Below, in pieces: positions 1-14,000 of a stretch of DNA of 64,000 nucleotides. The translations under genes and the position numbers were made by a program. Below the pieces are notes generated by a model. That model was not told the origin of the DNA. It searched no databases and saw nothing but the letters and a program-made list of their open reading frames with translations. Within the stretch, counting starts at the first letter, position 1. Each line of letters opens with the position of its first letter. The DNA comes from Nematostella vectensis. Its lineage: Eukaryota; Cnidaria; Anthozoa; Actiniaria; Edwardsiidae. Location of the stretch: the NCBI RefSeq assembly GCF_932526225.1, contig NC_064035.1, positions 19,271,969 to 19,335,968 of the forward strand, read 5' to 3'.

Positions 1-1978
1 ATCATAGACCGGAAGTATCTCCTGACAGATGGCTCATCGCATTTATAAGGTTCTCAACCAATGGGTCAACCTAACGGAAGTTCAAGACTCCTCGGTATTG
101 CAGCAGTTAATAATCACATCCAAAGGCAAATCAATAAATATACTACTCAAATGATCTAGTCTAGTCTAGATGAAGGGGCCAGGAAAAAGATAACTGTTGT
201 CCTACAACACAATCTAGCAACATAAAACACACGCAATACCCTATGAAGGTGACCATTTTTTGTAAAGAAATATATATATACTTGTTTAAACTTTTGCTTG
301 AACAATAATGTCCCGAGACATTAGACGGATGACCAAAAAATGGTAAAACTAATTTTGTATTTCCAAAAAGACACAGTTTTAGAGTTTGTTGTTTTTTCGA
401 GAAGAATATAGAAAATGAGCTAATATATTTTGATCTAAGGGGTGATTTGGTTGGGAAAATAGCTGATAAAAACGAATGCCATCGCATCGGGTAGATCACG
501 AGCTTTCTGCCAGAGTTTGAAATCCCTGGAATTGTATGGTTTGATTTTTATACAAAGTACTGTCCACTGAGCCATCTCAAGAAAGTTTGTGCTTCTTAGG
601 TGCGCCAGAGAGTAGTGGCGATACCTTCTCGTCCTACTTATAGCACCCCTACACTCAAATCTCTATAAAGGCAAAGCTTATAAGAAATTCCCAAAATGCT
701 TTCTTTGTCATATACCTCCATTCAAAAGACACTTTATTCAGGAAAGTGCAAATTTGGCTCAGAAAACTCTGCTATTCTTTTTTCTTGAAATTTTACTAAA
801 CAAATCACCCATTTAAGGGACATATTCTCTGGTCTGGCAAGAGCTCCATTAACTGAGGTCCCATCGTTAACCCTTGTTTAAAAGTATAGCTTTATGTCTT
901 ATGTTAACACTAGTTTAAATACTTTTGTCAAAAAAGTCAGCGTTTAATACGCACGCATACTTTCATTCTTGTTCGAACTTGATAAAAGACTGCACTGACC
1001 CTTCTCCCCTGCAGAAATTCTTTAAGCTTCGAGGGCTACACCGATTAATATTTTATTTTTGGTCTATGTCCACCTCTTTCCTATAATACTAAGTTGGAAT
1101 GGTTTGTTATTGTTTGTGAAAGTATTTTTTCTATAATATGTCAGCTCTTCGAAAAGTTAAAAAGACTCTTCCCAAAGGGAGTTTTTATCCACACAAACAA
1201 GCCACTTGAACACCTTCTAGCTGCCTTATTGCTATTGTTATGTTCATATTTTTTCTAATAACTTCAGCACCTGCTCAAATGGTTGGAAATTAGTCTTGTC
1301 CCAGTAGGAGATTGCATAGTCCATTGTACAAATTGCTTGCTACCCGCCTCCCTATACGTTTATTCACGTGTGCTTTGTTATTTTAAAGAATCGGTATATG
1401 TTTGTTCGGAAGCTTATTGGGAGCCCGTTATATATTATTTTTCTTATGCTCGCAATATCGGAAAGATAAGAACAAGAGAATTCGATTAAAAGAAGATAAT
1501 TGTTTCAATAAATTTTTGTTTTGCTTATAAATGATTGAATTGGAAACTCAGCAGGAGAAAGAGAGTTCGTTTTTACTTATGTTTGAGATTTTTAGATCTT
1601 GTCTTTTACTTTTTGTTCGAGACGTTTAGATCTTATTCTTCACTTTTTGTTTAAGATTTTTAGATATTATTCTTCGCTTTGCTGGGAATGGGCAATAAGA
1701 TAGCCATCTAGACCGTCCAAGAACAGTGCTCCTGAATTGGGTGCAAAAAGTATCTCGCACATTAAGTGGCTACCACACGCTCCCCACGAATCCCGCCTTC
1801 TCTGCATGACTCCACAATAAATACTTGTTTTCGTGACAGCTGTAGTTCTCTCTTTTATTATTGTAGTTGATGTATGTGTTACAATGCAGGCATATAATCA
1901 AATGCTCCAAAGTTGAGTTAACTGTTCAAATCTTGCCCAAGTGGCAATAATAAACAAAAGCTCCACATATCCACATAC
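1..1978 (-). other. Intron 2 of the left Otx gene (continues off the left edge)
   Basis: This stretch follows the splice donor (CAG|GTATGT, minus strand) at the end of the second Otx exon. I searched it on the minus strand for the expected third exon, which would begin with a V-W-F-K-N-R-R-A-K reading after an AG acceptor, and did not find it. The rest of the gene therefore lies to the left of the window. The sequence is AT-rich and contains one small tandem repeat but no other supportable feature. Confidence 0.75.
1585..1686. repeat. Three-copy 34-bp tandem repeat
   Basis: Three imperfect copies start at about 1585, 1619 and 1653. Each carries a GAG/AAG-A-(T/C)-TTTTAGATCTT-like core followed by a pyrimidine-rich CTTTTTGTT segment. 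It lies in the intron of the left Otx gene. No function is visible. Confidence 0.7.
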
Positions 1979-3497
1979 CTGCACCCTTGACTCTGGAAGG
2001 TTGATTTTAATGGCGACTTCTTCTCTCATGAAGATGTCGGGGTAACGAGTCTTGGCGAACAGCTCTTCTAGAATCTCGAGCTGATTTTTCGTGAAAGTCG
2101 TTCGTTCTCTTCGCTGCTTTCGTGGATAGCCTTAAAAAAGAAATATAATATTGAAATAGTGTGCTTAACTCAATATTTAACCAGAACACTGAGGAAAAAA
2201 TGAACGAATTGAAACTGTTTGTAGATAAAGTAACAAACCAGAATTCATATTAGTCTCAATTGCGATTGTTCCTTGGGGGGTATTGCCCCTGTTCTCTTCC
2301 CTGCAATTTTGCCCAATTTGGGATTACGGGTGTAACAATTTGTAGCCTCCCCGATGTTACCAAAGGGACCAGTCACAGGTAGCATCATTCAAGCTAAGAA
2401 TAATATCACGAAAACTTTTAACAAAAAAACGAACAAGTTTGATACTAATAGACTATGCGTTAAGGATGTTGTAAGAATTGGTTGCCAATTAAAAAAGCAT
2501 AAAAATTAAAAAAAGCTGCTGTCTGTGGCGATAGTGGTTTGGGTACAAGAGGAGAGTTCTTGTTTTACTATGGTCAATCACTTCTCTTTTCCAGGGTCAT
2601 TAGCTAGCTTTCTTTTTCGTTTGTTTCAGTCGAGTGCATTTTTCTCTTTGTTTTAAAAAAAATCACTGCCACTATTTATACTCTCAGATCCCTCTCTGTG
2701 TTAGCTGGGTCAGGCATCTTTGGAATTGTCCGGCAGGAAATCGAAAATAGTGTTGCCGTTCTTTTAGGGAAAACAACGTTGAATACTTATAGTTTACTTT
2801 GTCTATTAAAAGGTAGTTAGATGGGAATGTTAGATAATGTATGGTTCAAATGGTTGTCTAGTGACAATGACTTGGCTTTTTAAAACATGTTTCTTGCTTT
2901 GTTGTTTTTTAAGCAGTTCAAATCAAAGTGGGTAAGCTTAGAGAGGATATATCGACGAATTTATAAATCTGAAGCTTACAAGCTTGCGATATTAGTAAAT
3001 GATGTTTACGACATTCCATCCCATGTCAAGCAAATCTCATTGAAAAGTTGATATCTCTTTGACAACGCTCCCCATGTTGTTTCCATAAGCTTTTTCAAAA
3101 CTCATTACACCACCTAAAAGAGCGATTAACGTCCCGTCGAATACAACAACACAAGGAAAGATGAACGGCCGACTTCGCGCGATGAACGACACCTTCCCCT
3201 CAGTTGAGAACTCAACATTACACTCTCGTGGTACTGTGAGTGACAGGGAGAGCGTAGACTTATTTTTTATCCCTCTAAAAGTCTTCCTTCTTAGACTAAA
3301 GCCTTTCCTTTTACCACAAGCAAAAGGAATGATAACGCACGTAAAAGACTTTGGGTTATTGTGAAACGGCGGTACTCTAAACTGTACCTACCGAACGCTG
3401 GTGGGGTTACCATTGGACCGAACATCTCTGAGCTTCTCGGAGGCATATTGAGGCTTCCCATAGGGTATGAAGGATAGTTGTTTAAAAAGCCTGCCAT
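1979..3497 (-). CDS. otx: Otx-class homeobox transcription factor, partial (first two coding exons)
   Basis: Sequence-specific nuclear transcription factor of the orthodenticle (Otx) class, used in head, neural and endomesoderm patterning across animals. Exon 1 (3392-3497) encodes 35 residues starting [14 protein letters not shown] and ends in phase 1 at G|GTAGGT. Exon 2 (1979-2130) begins after a TTTTTTAAG acceptor and encodes [17 protein letters not shown] and the rest of the homeodomain through I-N-L-P-E-S-R-V-Q, ending in phase 0. The split after RVQ is homeodomain position 46/47, the usual intron site in paired-type and Otx genes. The rest, with the recognition helix including Lys50, is expected in a third exon off the left edge, so K50 cannot be checked. 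The start is the first ATG and matches the MAGxxxxxPSYPM start of the paralog at 35009. The two exons are 86 codons in phase. Otx identity is secure; which paralog (A, B or C of Nematostella) is not decided. Confidence 0.95.
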
Positions 3498-3800
3498 GTT
3501 TTGTCTTGCTTGCCTACTTGACAGCCTGCGTCAAGACGATAGGGGTAGCGTTAGTTAAACCCACAGTGTATTGTGCGCTCACTCTGTTCCCCCAGACCCC
3601 CCATAGCTTATGAATATACCTTATTAGTGAGACCGCATCTTGCAAAAATCCTTTTGATAAGTTGTCTTGCACTGAGGGCTAGTCAAACAACGACGTCAGG
3701 CAACAAGTGGGATTTGTCGCACTTCACGTCCGTCAAAGTCACTGGCTAAGCTCCAGTGTAGAGAGCTCTTTTTGCACGCGCAGGTAACGGTGTAGTCAGA

Positions 3801-3807
3801 TTATATA
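3801..3807 (-). promoter_or_regulatory. Possible TATA box of the left Otx gene
   Basis: The minus strand reads GGTATATAATC about 305 bases before the Otx ATG at 3497, inside a relatively GC-rich block (3690-3800) with GACGTCAG and ACGTCC motifs. Spacing and sequence suit a TATA promoter with a short 5' UTR. There is no transcript evidence. Confidence 0.3.
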
Positions 3808-6800
3808 CCTCCGACCTAGTGTTGTTGTGTTTTAGCGATATGTTTACTTGTATTTACTTGTAAGTTCTCAATGCCGTTAGCTTTAGTCCATAATGTTTTC
3901 AAAATAGTCGTGATTTGCCCGGTGTCTGTTCTATCTTTTTATTTGCTTTATTTTTTTTGTATCATAAAGCAAGGAATTATGAGTCTCCATTGCAATAAAG
4001 CTATGTGGGAGGTCAGAGAAGCACAATTGTCAAAGGAAAGGAAGCCGCAGCGATTCTTTTGAAACTTATTCCGGATTAGGTAAAAAAACAGTCACGGTCA
4101 AAATGGACAAAGATAGCCCTCCCACTTTTAAGCTATATAAAGCAAACAATCTTTAGTATGTCTTTTTAATCATCGACTGTCACGTATTTGTAAAGAAATT
4201 TATTTGTAATTTTGAAATGTTGCTTTACGTTTTTTTTCCTCTTTGAAAGGACAATAACTTCAAATACCCCACGGTTCACTTTGCTTCCGATGCAATTTCT
4301 CGCAGGTGATAATTAGGAAATTAGAGGAAAACAAAGAGTGATACAGCTCAACTACCAACCTCCGAGGCGGTCGATTTACGCGGCCAAGCATTTATATTAC
4401 GAATGTAGAATCGTCAACAGCAGACCCGGAGATAGCCTAAGTTAGCCCTAACTTCGCTCTACTCACGTTTTAAACAATAAAATAAAAAAGTCTTCACTTC
4501 ATTATCCCAACACTTAACTAAACATTCAAATTATCCAAACTAAATATACGATGTGAGGTCGCACTTCTTTTATTTGATCTGCTGTCAAGTCTGTTAACAG
4601 AAAGGACAGAGAGAGTCAACACATTGTCAACACTGCCTTTCAATAAAGTCGAACTGTGTCTGTGATTAGAGCGCTCTTTTGCTAACTGCAGGCGCCTTTC
4701 ACTCGTATGTATCTTAAGAAATGACGATAGCTTTCCGATGATTCAAAACTATTAAAAGAGCTTTTTCGCGAGATAATTGGCCGACAAAAGTAATTAACTA
4801 AAGGGTGGAAAAAGCCATCGGACCAAACAAATGAAGGCCTGAGCAAACAATACATTGCATTGATTTCTTGGGTCTATATAGTGTTATTTAAATAGTTGGA
4901 ATTGACAGTATTTTAACGGAGGTTATTGTTTGTCGTGACCCTTTTCAATTCAGTAGTTTTTATGGACATTTTATCTAAACATAGATATTACCACTTTTGA
5001 TTTTTGGTATTCGCTGAGATGAGAGATATTCAAAACACTGAATGGTTTAAAATACAAAATAACCTAATTTTACTAATAAGAAAATTCATTTAAGAACAAG
5101 TTGAGAATCGTGTGAACGACTTTGTATAACAAGATTTTCACTATATACTCACACAGGATCCAAACTTACGAGTTTTGTTCAGTTGCTGTTTAAGCAATTA
5201 TGACTCAACATTTAAGGTATAGATAAAGAGAAATAAGAAAGTTCCAGCAAAGAAGCAGGTGATTCGTTTGGGTTTCAGGCATTTTTCTCCGAGAAGGATT
5301 TCATTATTAAGATAATTATTCGAAATCCCCCATAATTGGGAAGCCAAAATGGCTCGGTAGAGAGAATTCATGACAAGTCTACTTTCATCCACGGGTAACC
5401 GAAAACGAGTAATTATACAACACAGAAAAGAAATCTAACTTGTGTTATCTTTTCTAAAATATTGCAAAAATACCGGAAAATGAAATACTATATGTTTTTG
5501 GCTATCAAGAACGTAATGTCTCGATCTCTTTTTAAAGGCAGTCTTTTCGGTTGCTGTGAATGAAGCGGAAACTACGAATTAAGAACGCGTGTTTCGGGCG
5601 TGAAAAGACTTCAATAAAACAAGTTCTTGCCTCCCCAATGACCACGAATAAAACCAGAAGATAATTCCATTCTGAACACTTACCCAACAAGCACAACGAA
5701 ACACGGATTTGGTTAGTTAAGTCAAAAAATCTTATATAAAATAATGAGATTGTTGAGATTTTCCGCTGAGGGCAGTATCAGAGGCTCATTGAATAGGATT
5801 GGGGTCTTGAGCTTGTGGTTTTGATCAGATAGAGCAAATCTCTCGTGTACTTCTGTGTACTAGTTGATTACTACAACTGGTGGTTTACATGGTTTTAAGC
5901 TAGGAATTACAGTTTAAGAATTAAGTTTTACAAGCGATGAGGTGGAATACATAACTAGCTCAACAAATCGCTCATCTTTTTAGCTAAGTTAAGAAGCCTA
6001 TTTGTGTATAGACAAAAACGTTTGAAACAATTTTTGGTGAGTATTTGTTATTGAAAATTTGGAGGGGTTGTCCGACATTTTTACTCTTTCATTATTACTT
6101 ACCTTGACTCAAAACATTTGTTTTAAAAGAACAACGTTTTTCTTCAATTTCGTTGGCATTTATTTGTAGTTTTTTAAGATATACTTTTACAAAAAGTATT
6201 TTATTTTCTTCTATATAGAATCATTGGTTGCAGAGTGGGCATTTTTGCCACATTCGAAACTAGAAGATAAGGCGGAGTTTTGAAGACCTCAAAATACTAA
6301 TAATATTGAAAAGATAAGGTGCTCATATAAAAAACTTGTTTCTTTTTCAAACCTATCTGCATTCAATCACCTATATCAAACATAGTTAGCAATAAAGCTT
6401 TTGAACACCTATAGAAGCACACATAGAAGTACAGTTTCACTACTTTGTAAGCTCACATTTCCAGAGCGAACACATACATGACTAAGCAACTAAAGATGGA
6501 CTTTTCAAGTCTTTTGCTATGCAAGAAGCTTCGTATGGAGAGTTAAATACCTCGCTGGTATGATCGCAGGTATTGACAACTATAAAGAATAATTTGGTTA
6601 TATTTTCACGAATATCCGTGCGGGCTTGATGTGCGTGTGATGTCTTTCTGTTTACAAATGGCAAATCGCTCGCTATCGTCTTTTTTAAGGGGCGAAGAAA
6701 AAAAAATGTTATCTTATAGTTATAAGGAACAACTAAAAAACGTCTTTGCTTGACCATGTTTTGTTATTTACGTCTATCGCAGAAGAAAATTCAAAACTCT

Positions 6801-8336
6801 TCAAAATGGCAAATAAAAAAAAGGATTGTTCTAATTAGTCGGGTCCAATTGCATACTTGATTATCGGAATTTGAAAAAAAACAAAAAAAACAAAGCAACT
6901 AGCATACCTTTTTCTCGGAAGAATTTGCCCGATGATGTTTTGGTCGAATGTTATGTTTGCAGATATCCTTGCGAAAGGTGAATGAACGAATGTCGTCCCG
7001 GGTACGTAGACCAACTAGACTACTCGGGGGGAGGTTTCCGGCTTAGTGTGTTTATGTGCACGCGAGTAAATAAAGTCTGTTAGGGTGCGTTAACGTGAAA
7101 CCACCGCAAGCTCAATTAACCTTCCAAAGCACCACTTCCCGACCAACACAGGGGATGGATTAGATTATAAGATGGGCAATTTTGTCTAGTAGTTTCGACT
7201 AAATTTTCCATTGACGAACAGAACTAAAAAGCCGAAAATATTATAAATGCTGTTTTGAGCTAAAAAAGAAGGGATCTGAAAACATTTTAGCGTATAAATT
7301 TGTCTTTTTTAGTTTTAGCATTTAACTGTAGTTGAAAATAACTTTTTATTTTAATATTTTTTTCTTTTCTTTACTTTAACGACAAGATAAGCTAATAAGC
7401 GATCGACATGTTTTATTTTACGCCAGATATCAGGCTACGGGGTCCGAAATATGACTCTTGTTTTTTCATTAGCTCGTGTATCCGGCCATTTGTTATATCT
7501 GCTGTTCTTATCCTGGTAGTGTTAGACCCTGGAAGTTTCGCTTATTTTTCACGAATAGTGTTACATCCGATCGCACACCAAAACATTAACTGCGTTACTC
7601 GTGCATTTGGATAATAAAAAAACGGTGAAAAATCAAGGATAAGTATGGTATTTTCTCTTAAACGCATCAGTATTGAGATGAGAATAACATGAAATTATTT
7701 TTTTGTGGAATTACGGAATTTAACGGGGAGCTGGTAACAGTTAGGACCTCAACTCGTCCACGATAGTTACTTATCTAGTCGTTTAAAAAAGGGCCAAAAT
7801 TTACTGATATCTTCACGCTTCAAGACCCTATTTTGAATGAGAATTTTTAGAATTTGAGTAAATAATTAAATATTGCTGTTTGCCCGTGTTATTTGTTTAG
7901 TATTGGCGATTAAGTGTGAAATGAAAGGATGCACGTATTCGCACACCTGTGTTCGTGAGATTCCTCTAGTTATTGCCAAATTCGCTCATTCGTAATAATC
8001 AACAATTCCCGCTAATTCCAGAGTCTTTCGTTGTTTCACTGGTGCGAATTGATAAGTAGCTTAGTTACATTAGATGAAACACATTGGTGTCTTTAAATGA
8101 AAAACAGTTAATTTTGTCGGACACAATGCGCAGGCACACTTCTCAAAAACGCTTCACTAAAGTGTTTTGACGGTTTCCACACGGTGGCTAAATACAACAA
8201 GGAATGTGTGTGTACTTTGCTTATAGCTCCTAGTTCTTGCCTCGGTTTAGAGCATAATAGCAAAGTGTTAGCCACACGTTTGTACTAAAGTAAATTTTGA
8301 TAATTACTATATCTTTGATTAGTCATGTCAATCATT

Positions 8337-8432
8337 TTCCTTTTTTCTTTTCCAAAAGACTCTTTCGACTTTTGCTTTTTTGCTATATCTTTTTCTTTTC
8401 TTTTACAAAAGCTTTTCCTTTTGCTATATGTG
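8337..8432. repeat. Low-complexity pyrimidine tract
   Basis: About 95 bases built from degenerate repeats of CTTTTCCTTTT and TTTTGCTATAT-like words. It is simple-sequence DNA with no further feature. Confidence 0.6.
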
Positions 8433-10809
8433 AAGCAATGGCGTGATAATGCTTTACAAGATATTTTCTACAGGTGTAGAATATGATAAGGTTTCGAAAA
8501 GTCTGTACATCCTCAATGGTTTTTGATTTCTATAACTGTTCTAAAGGGTATTGCGGAAGGTAATAGCGGTAGTTATGGCAAAAAAATAGAGGGAAAATAT
8601 TAAGGAAAAAGCATTGACTTTAGAACCGAAACCTACCAAAAACACCTATAAGGGCAAATAAAATGTCGACACTTTTTGTAACGTTGCAAAATAAAGAACA
8701 GTTTATTGGCAAGTGCTGTCATTAATGGGACAAAAGGAGCTTTTTGTTATCTAAAGTCTTGCATTGAGTGTGTATTAGCATAATAATGGCGCATTTAGCA
8801 AGGAAAAGATACAATGTTTCAAGGTGTCTCATGTAAGTGATATTTCACCACCTTGCATTTGTATTTGTAACCAGGGTTCTTTTTTATTGTAACAGACGTT
8901 TGAAGACCATCACTTAACAGTGACGAGTTTATACGCGAGAAGTTAAAAGCCTAAAAACCCCGGAATAGCGAACGACTAGTTGGAGTATGTAGAAGAATTA
9001 AAAGATCATCCGTTGAATAGGTTCCTTCCTAACTTTCGCATTTTTGTCAATGTATTACTCAATCGTAAACCACACTAAGGGATTTTCTTCTTTCAATCAA
9101 TCACACGCACCGAGTCTATTCTCTACCCCAGACCGTTGCTGTCTCGAAGAAAACGTTGCCTCGCGCACACATCAAAGCTATACAGAGCTACGCAATAGCG
9201 CCTGATTCATAGCGTTTGTACCTCGTAACTGTTTCGGCTCGTTTACTGTGAGTAGTTAGCTTTGCCGGGAAACAAGAGGGTGCATTAGACTCGCAGAGGT
9301 TTCTTTGCCGTGCATATCCGGCTCAACAATTAGGAGTATAGTTACCTTGTCAGAGGAAGGGGGCTAAGTCCTAAGACCACTCAAGTTTTATTTTGTGGAT
9401 TGATTCAAATACTGACACTACAATCGGCAATTCTTGTTGTCTCGCATGTGTAGATTCTTTATCGGATGAAATACAATCATTATTGATTACTGCATCCTTA
9501 AAAGTAATCTTTTCTTTATAGATTATTGTGTATTTCATATTTCTTACTTTAGTCTCGCACATAAATATACTTGGTTTTCCGTCAAAATGCAATCATTTTT
9601 TCACTGTGACAACAGTTTCTTACTGCAGGGGAACCTGTAAATCTCTTGCTCTAATGGGCCCTGTTTGCCTCTTACTTTTCCCCTTTCAAGCAGTTACCTC
9701 GATAGCCCAACTTTCCCTACACATCACACGGCTGCCATTAGCACCTTACACATGATCAGGCCTACGGTGCGCATACTGTTGTACTATTGTAAAACTATTC
9801 TTTTAGTTTAGAGGTTAGATCTTTTGTCCTTACTTTTTAAAAGTATGGTTGATATCTTACCTTGTGAAGATCAAGATAATACTTGCGGATGTGTACTGCT
9901 ATCAAAGTTTCTTTACTACGGAATCTGCGTCAAAGAGGAAATAGTGGTCATTAAGCAGTTTTCACGGACCCGACGTCCTCTTAAAGCCTTGCTGATGGCC
10001 TGGCTACTGGTCACATGGCCTCGCCTTGTACTTTATTTCTATTTGACTACAGACAATCTTCTAAAACTTAACCTACACCTGCACTCGTCCTGTTTCCTTG
10101 TTTTTCTTCAACAACTTATTAGATGCTCGGGGGAGATATTAAATTGGAAAAAGCAACGAGCGAGTGTTTTGTTTGTAACAAGAGACGGGCGGGCTAGTCC
10201 AGATGGCGAAAGAGTTTTCGGTCGGCAAATGCACAAAGTAGCTGTTATTGAGATTATCGCAAATGAATCAAGTTTCTCTCGATTATTTCTGTAACTTCTG
10301 AGACTAAGCGCTTCGAAACAATACCTCGACAGTTTTGTTCATTAAATAAAGATGGCCAATCTTAGTATGGTCCTCATCCCTTGTCAACTTAAAATTATTC
10401 AAACACCATCTAAAAACGTCCCTCTTAGGGTTACATCCTATGAAAGTTTAAAAAAAGTAGTCGAATCTGTGGATTTCTTAGCGTAAAAGGATTCCATTTA
10501 AAATGTAATGTAGGACTTTTCTAATTTAGCATTGTAGGTAAGAAGGGAATTTTTCTCGCCTAATCCTGTAGGCTTTTTATAAATGAACAAATTATGTTGG
10601 TCTGGGAAAGCAGTTTAAAGGCTTCCGACCCGGGCTTTGAAAGGGGTCGTTAATAGTAATTAACAAGACTTATAGAGCGACTGTATACACTCTGGTCGGT
10701 ATCGCCACCTCTAAATAAACTCTCCGCTCACGATATGGCCCGCCCGGGCGTTGGGCCAACTTAACTACCCTCTTGAAGACCTTTCCGCTATTTTAAAACT
10801 GGGCTCACC

Positions 10810-11020
10810 AGAGAACCGTTACGCTATCATACAATTTGATTGCTCAGAGAACCTGTTGGCTATTATACAACAAGACCCCTTAGAGAACCTGTTGGCTATT
10901 TAATAAACTATATTATTATAGGGAATCTTACAACTGGGTTTCTTAGAGAACATTTGCGCTATAATGGAATAGGCTCCTCAGAGAACCTTTGCGCTATTAT
11001 TACAGGTGATAATGAGCTCA
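10810..11020 (+). repeat. Degenerate 36-bp tandem repeat
   Basis: An AGAGAACC(T)GTTGGCTATTA-like word recurs at about 10810, 10846, 10882, 10945 and 10981; intervals are 36, 36, 63 and 36 bases. The 63-base gap contains a decayed unit (ACAACTGGGTTTC...). It creates the short repetitive open frame at 10840-11052 (repeated R-E-P-V-G-Y), which I do not regard as a gene. Confidence 0.7.
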
Positions 11021-14000
11021 CGGGAATTTCATTAGCAAGCCAGCTAGGCTAGTGAAGAAATCTGATTTAAGATGATTTTCATGCAAGAACATGTATCAAC
11101 AAAGGTAAAGACTTGTATTAAACCTTTTATATATATATTCGACTATGTATGCCTCATTTTAAAACTTTTATTCCTTTTTTGGGCAACCACGTATTTTATT
11201 TTGCTCCCCATTTTTATAAGTACCGGTAACTCAAAGGAAATATCAGAGAAATAAAGCCGAAGAACGTCTAACAACTGAAAGATGAAATAGTTTGGATTCC
11301 TTGAATGGAACTTTTAGGATGGATCGAGTTGGGTCGCTTGAAAAAGGGGTAATTTCCTGGCTAACAAGACTCATCAATACCGTATTGGTGGAGCAAGGAT
11401 GAAGGCAGAGTCGCCAATTGTATTAGCTCCCTGATCGGCTTGGCTACTATGATCGCTACCGTACACACACGCTTCTTGTTGAATGAAAGGAAAATAAGAC
11501 TAATTTAAAAGGCGGATGAGAAATGCGATTTCGAGGACTTAAGACGTTTGAATTGCGTTTCGGGTTCAAAACGATTGAAAAATACTTATCTTGTCTTCTG
11601 TGTGTGTTGTGGGGGTGGGGAAAATGAATTTTTTCTTCATTTTCAGCAATCGTATTGTCCCGCAGAGAGTCGGTAACGTTGGTTGCATAGCAGTGTTTTA
11701 TGGAAAAGTACAATTGTATCTGGGGGTAGTTTAAGCATCCGATCGTTGAAGCATTGATCTGATGTCGTTAATAAAGCATCCAGACTACATTCGCGGATGG
11801 CTATTTTGACTATTTGAATGTTACAAATTCTATTTATAACATTCTTTTTGCATTAACACTGACTCTCTACACACATTTGATGGTCCTAAAATGAACCTTT
11901 TGGTAATCACACGACACAGGCTCGTAGCCTGTATAGTTATCCTGGCACAACAAGGATTTTAACATTCAAAAAGGTCCACTTTTTGGATCCCCCCCTTATG
12001 AATAATCCTTGGAGAGGTCTGCATACTTTTCGTGTGCGCATTTTTTCTTTGAGCAGATCAGTTTGGCATGTGAATGGTAATTTTTTTTATCTCAAGTCTA
12101 GGTCACCTCTATTGATGCTGGAACTTGCGATGCGAAGCTAGCGCATAAAAGGGAAAGGATGGAGAGAGGAAAATTGGAAATCAGCACTTAGCGCCTGAAT
12201 AAAGTTTTAATGTCTTCCATGATGCATTGCTAAGTGTTGTTGACATTCCAAACCCGGTGCATGATGGGAAAGTGTTCCTGTGCCGTCCCCTATTTATATT
12301 CATCAAGAAGACCCCATGAGTTTGGTAGCAAGCTATGAGATTTGCTGAATTTTGAGTTTGCTTGATTTCTTAGACGTGTCTTGTTCCTTCGATTTGTCCA
12401 ATTACTGCGCTAACGCGGGTTTTTTTTATCTGAAAAGTCGCTCATGTTCTTTTAAACAAATTCAAAAAATGTATTTAGAAACATGAAAACTTACAAAGGT
12501 GGCATTGAAAATTCGAACGATTCACTTACACAATAACGTCTAAATGTCTAAACATTTTAGGATTATAGAAGTAACGTCTATAATGTCTTGAGAATGTCTA
12601 GAATGTCTTTTCGTTTTAGTTACTAAATTCAGTTGCCAAAATAAAAGAAAGTGTTCGTATCAAGAGCAAGACAAAGACCTTGCCTGCTCGATATGCCCCG
12701 GGCTAAGTGTGTCCCGTGTCGGATGATGCTGAAACGTGCACGGGAACAGTTTCACGTTCGAATTTACGAATGCCATATTTCTAGCAAAACATTCACTTTA
12801 ACAGTATTTCTTTGTTTGCTTTTTACAATGCCACTGCTTGGGGTTCGTTGATGAGGAAGGGATTGACTTTAGAAGAGGTTTTGATATGTTTTTAAGCAGT
12901 CATACACCGTTAGGTGATGATTTAGAAAAACCGAAATAGGCAACCGGATCTTCTGATGCTGGAGCTATGATGAAATGTCATCAGCAGAATTGTAAACTAT
13001 TTAAAAACAACAACAAATCCTACAATATTGCACTCAATTTTAAAGAAAATTACACACGTTTGCTTTGGTCCTTCAGAAATAATTACTAAATTATGTTATT
13101 AGATAATTAAATATCGATTCTGTTGTCAAATATGGCGATCATTATTTATTGAAATCGTTAAAACGTCCTTAGAAAAGAGATTAGCCACCAGGACTGAATG
13201 TCAAGTCTTTTGCCCCGAATTAGAGCACTTATGAAGTTTAAATTTATACCAAATAAGTAAACAGCATTTTAGATGTCCAGATCGTCCAGAATAAACAACC
13301 GAGGAATGGCGTGTTTATTTAAAAAGACCGGATAAACTTTACAAACCGACCTTGGTAACACAGCCTTAATATAGGGTAAACCTTGTAGTACAAAGTGTAA
13401 AATGCTAGCTTCGTTCGGACATTTTGATATTTTGACTAGCCCGAAACGTGGTTTGTTGAAGAGCGGGCCACGAGGCCTCTGTGCCTTCCCTTCTACCTCA
13501 TCGCATAGAAACATTTTACAGCCGCCAGATAACATCTTAAAAAGGTTAATCCTTCGCTCATTAGAGAAATCCAATAACACTAGGGTATTAGGAAAACATT
13601 GTGACACTTAAACAAATCTTCGCGCAGTCTTTTACGCCCAAATGTTTACGTTCAGTGCATTGCGCGCCGGATTAGGGAACCTGGGATGTCTGTGGAGTAA
13701 GACGTCGCTACTTACCTAATCGTAGACGCGAGAGAAGATGTAATCCGTGGCCCCCAGCTCTTTCAAGTGCTTTAGCCTCGCTGATATAATCCTACGTAGA
13801 GTATCACAGGAGCGCCTCAGTTACTTTGTAGCACGACTTCCGTTTCTCTCTTTCTGTGGAAACTCGAGACTTGGCATGCTTCGCCGTGAGCCGGAAACGT
13901 GGTTAACCTTTTGCTGGGTAAACTACAGGATCCGCCCCCTTGTTAGAAACGATTGCGAAATCGGGAAACCTTAGCAGTGCTGCATAGTTTTCAAAAATCT

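Noticed and set aside
9824-10294. 156-codon plus-strand open frame
   Set aside because: No recognisable domain, odd composition, no splice or promoter context; length is within chance expectation for 64 kb.
13269-13611. Overlapping open frames on both strands
   Set aside because: Neither translation resembles a protein family, and overlap on both strands suggests a chance lack of stops.
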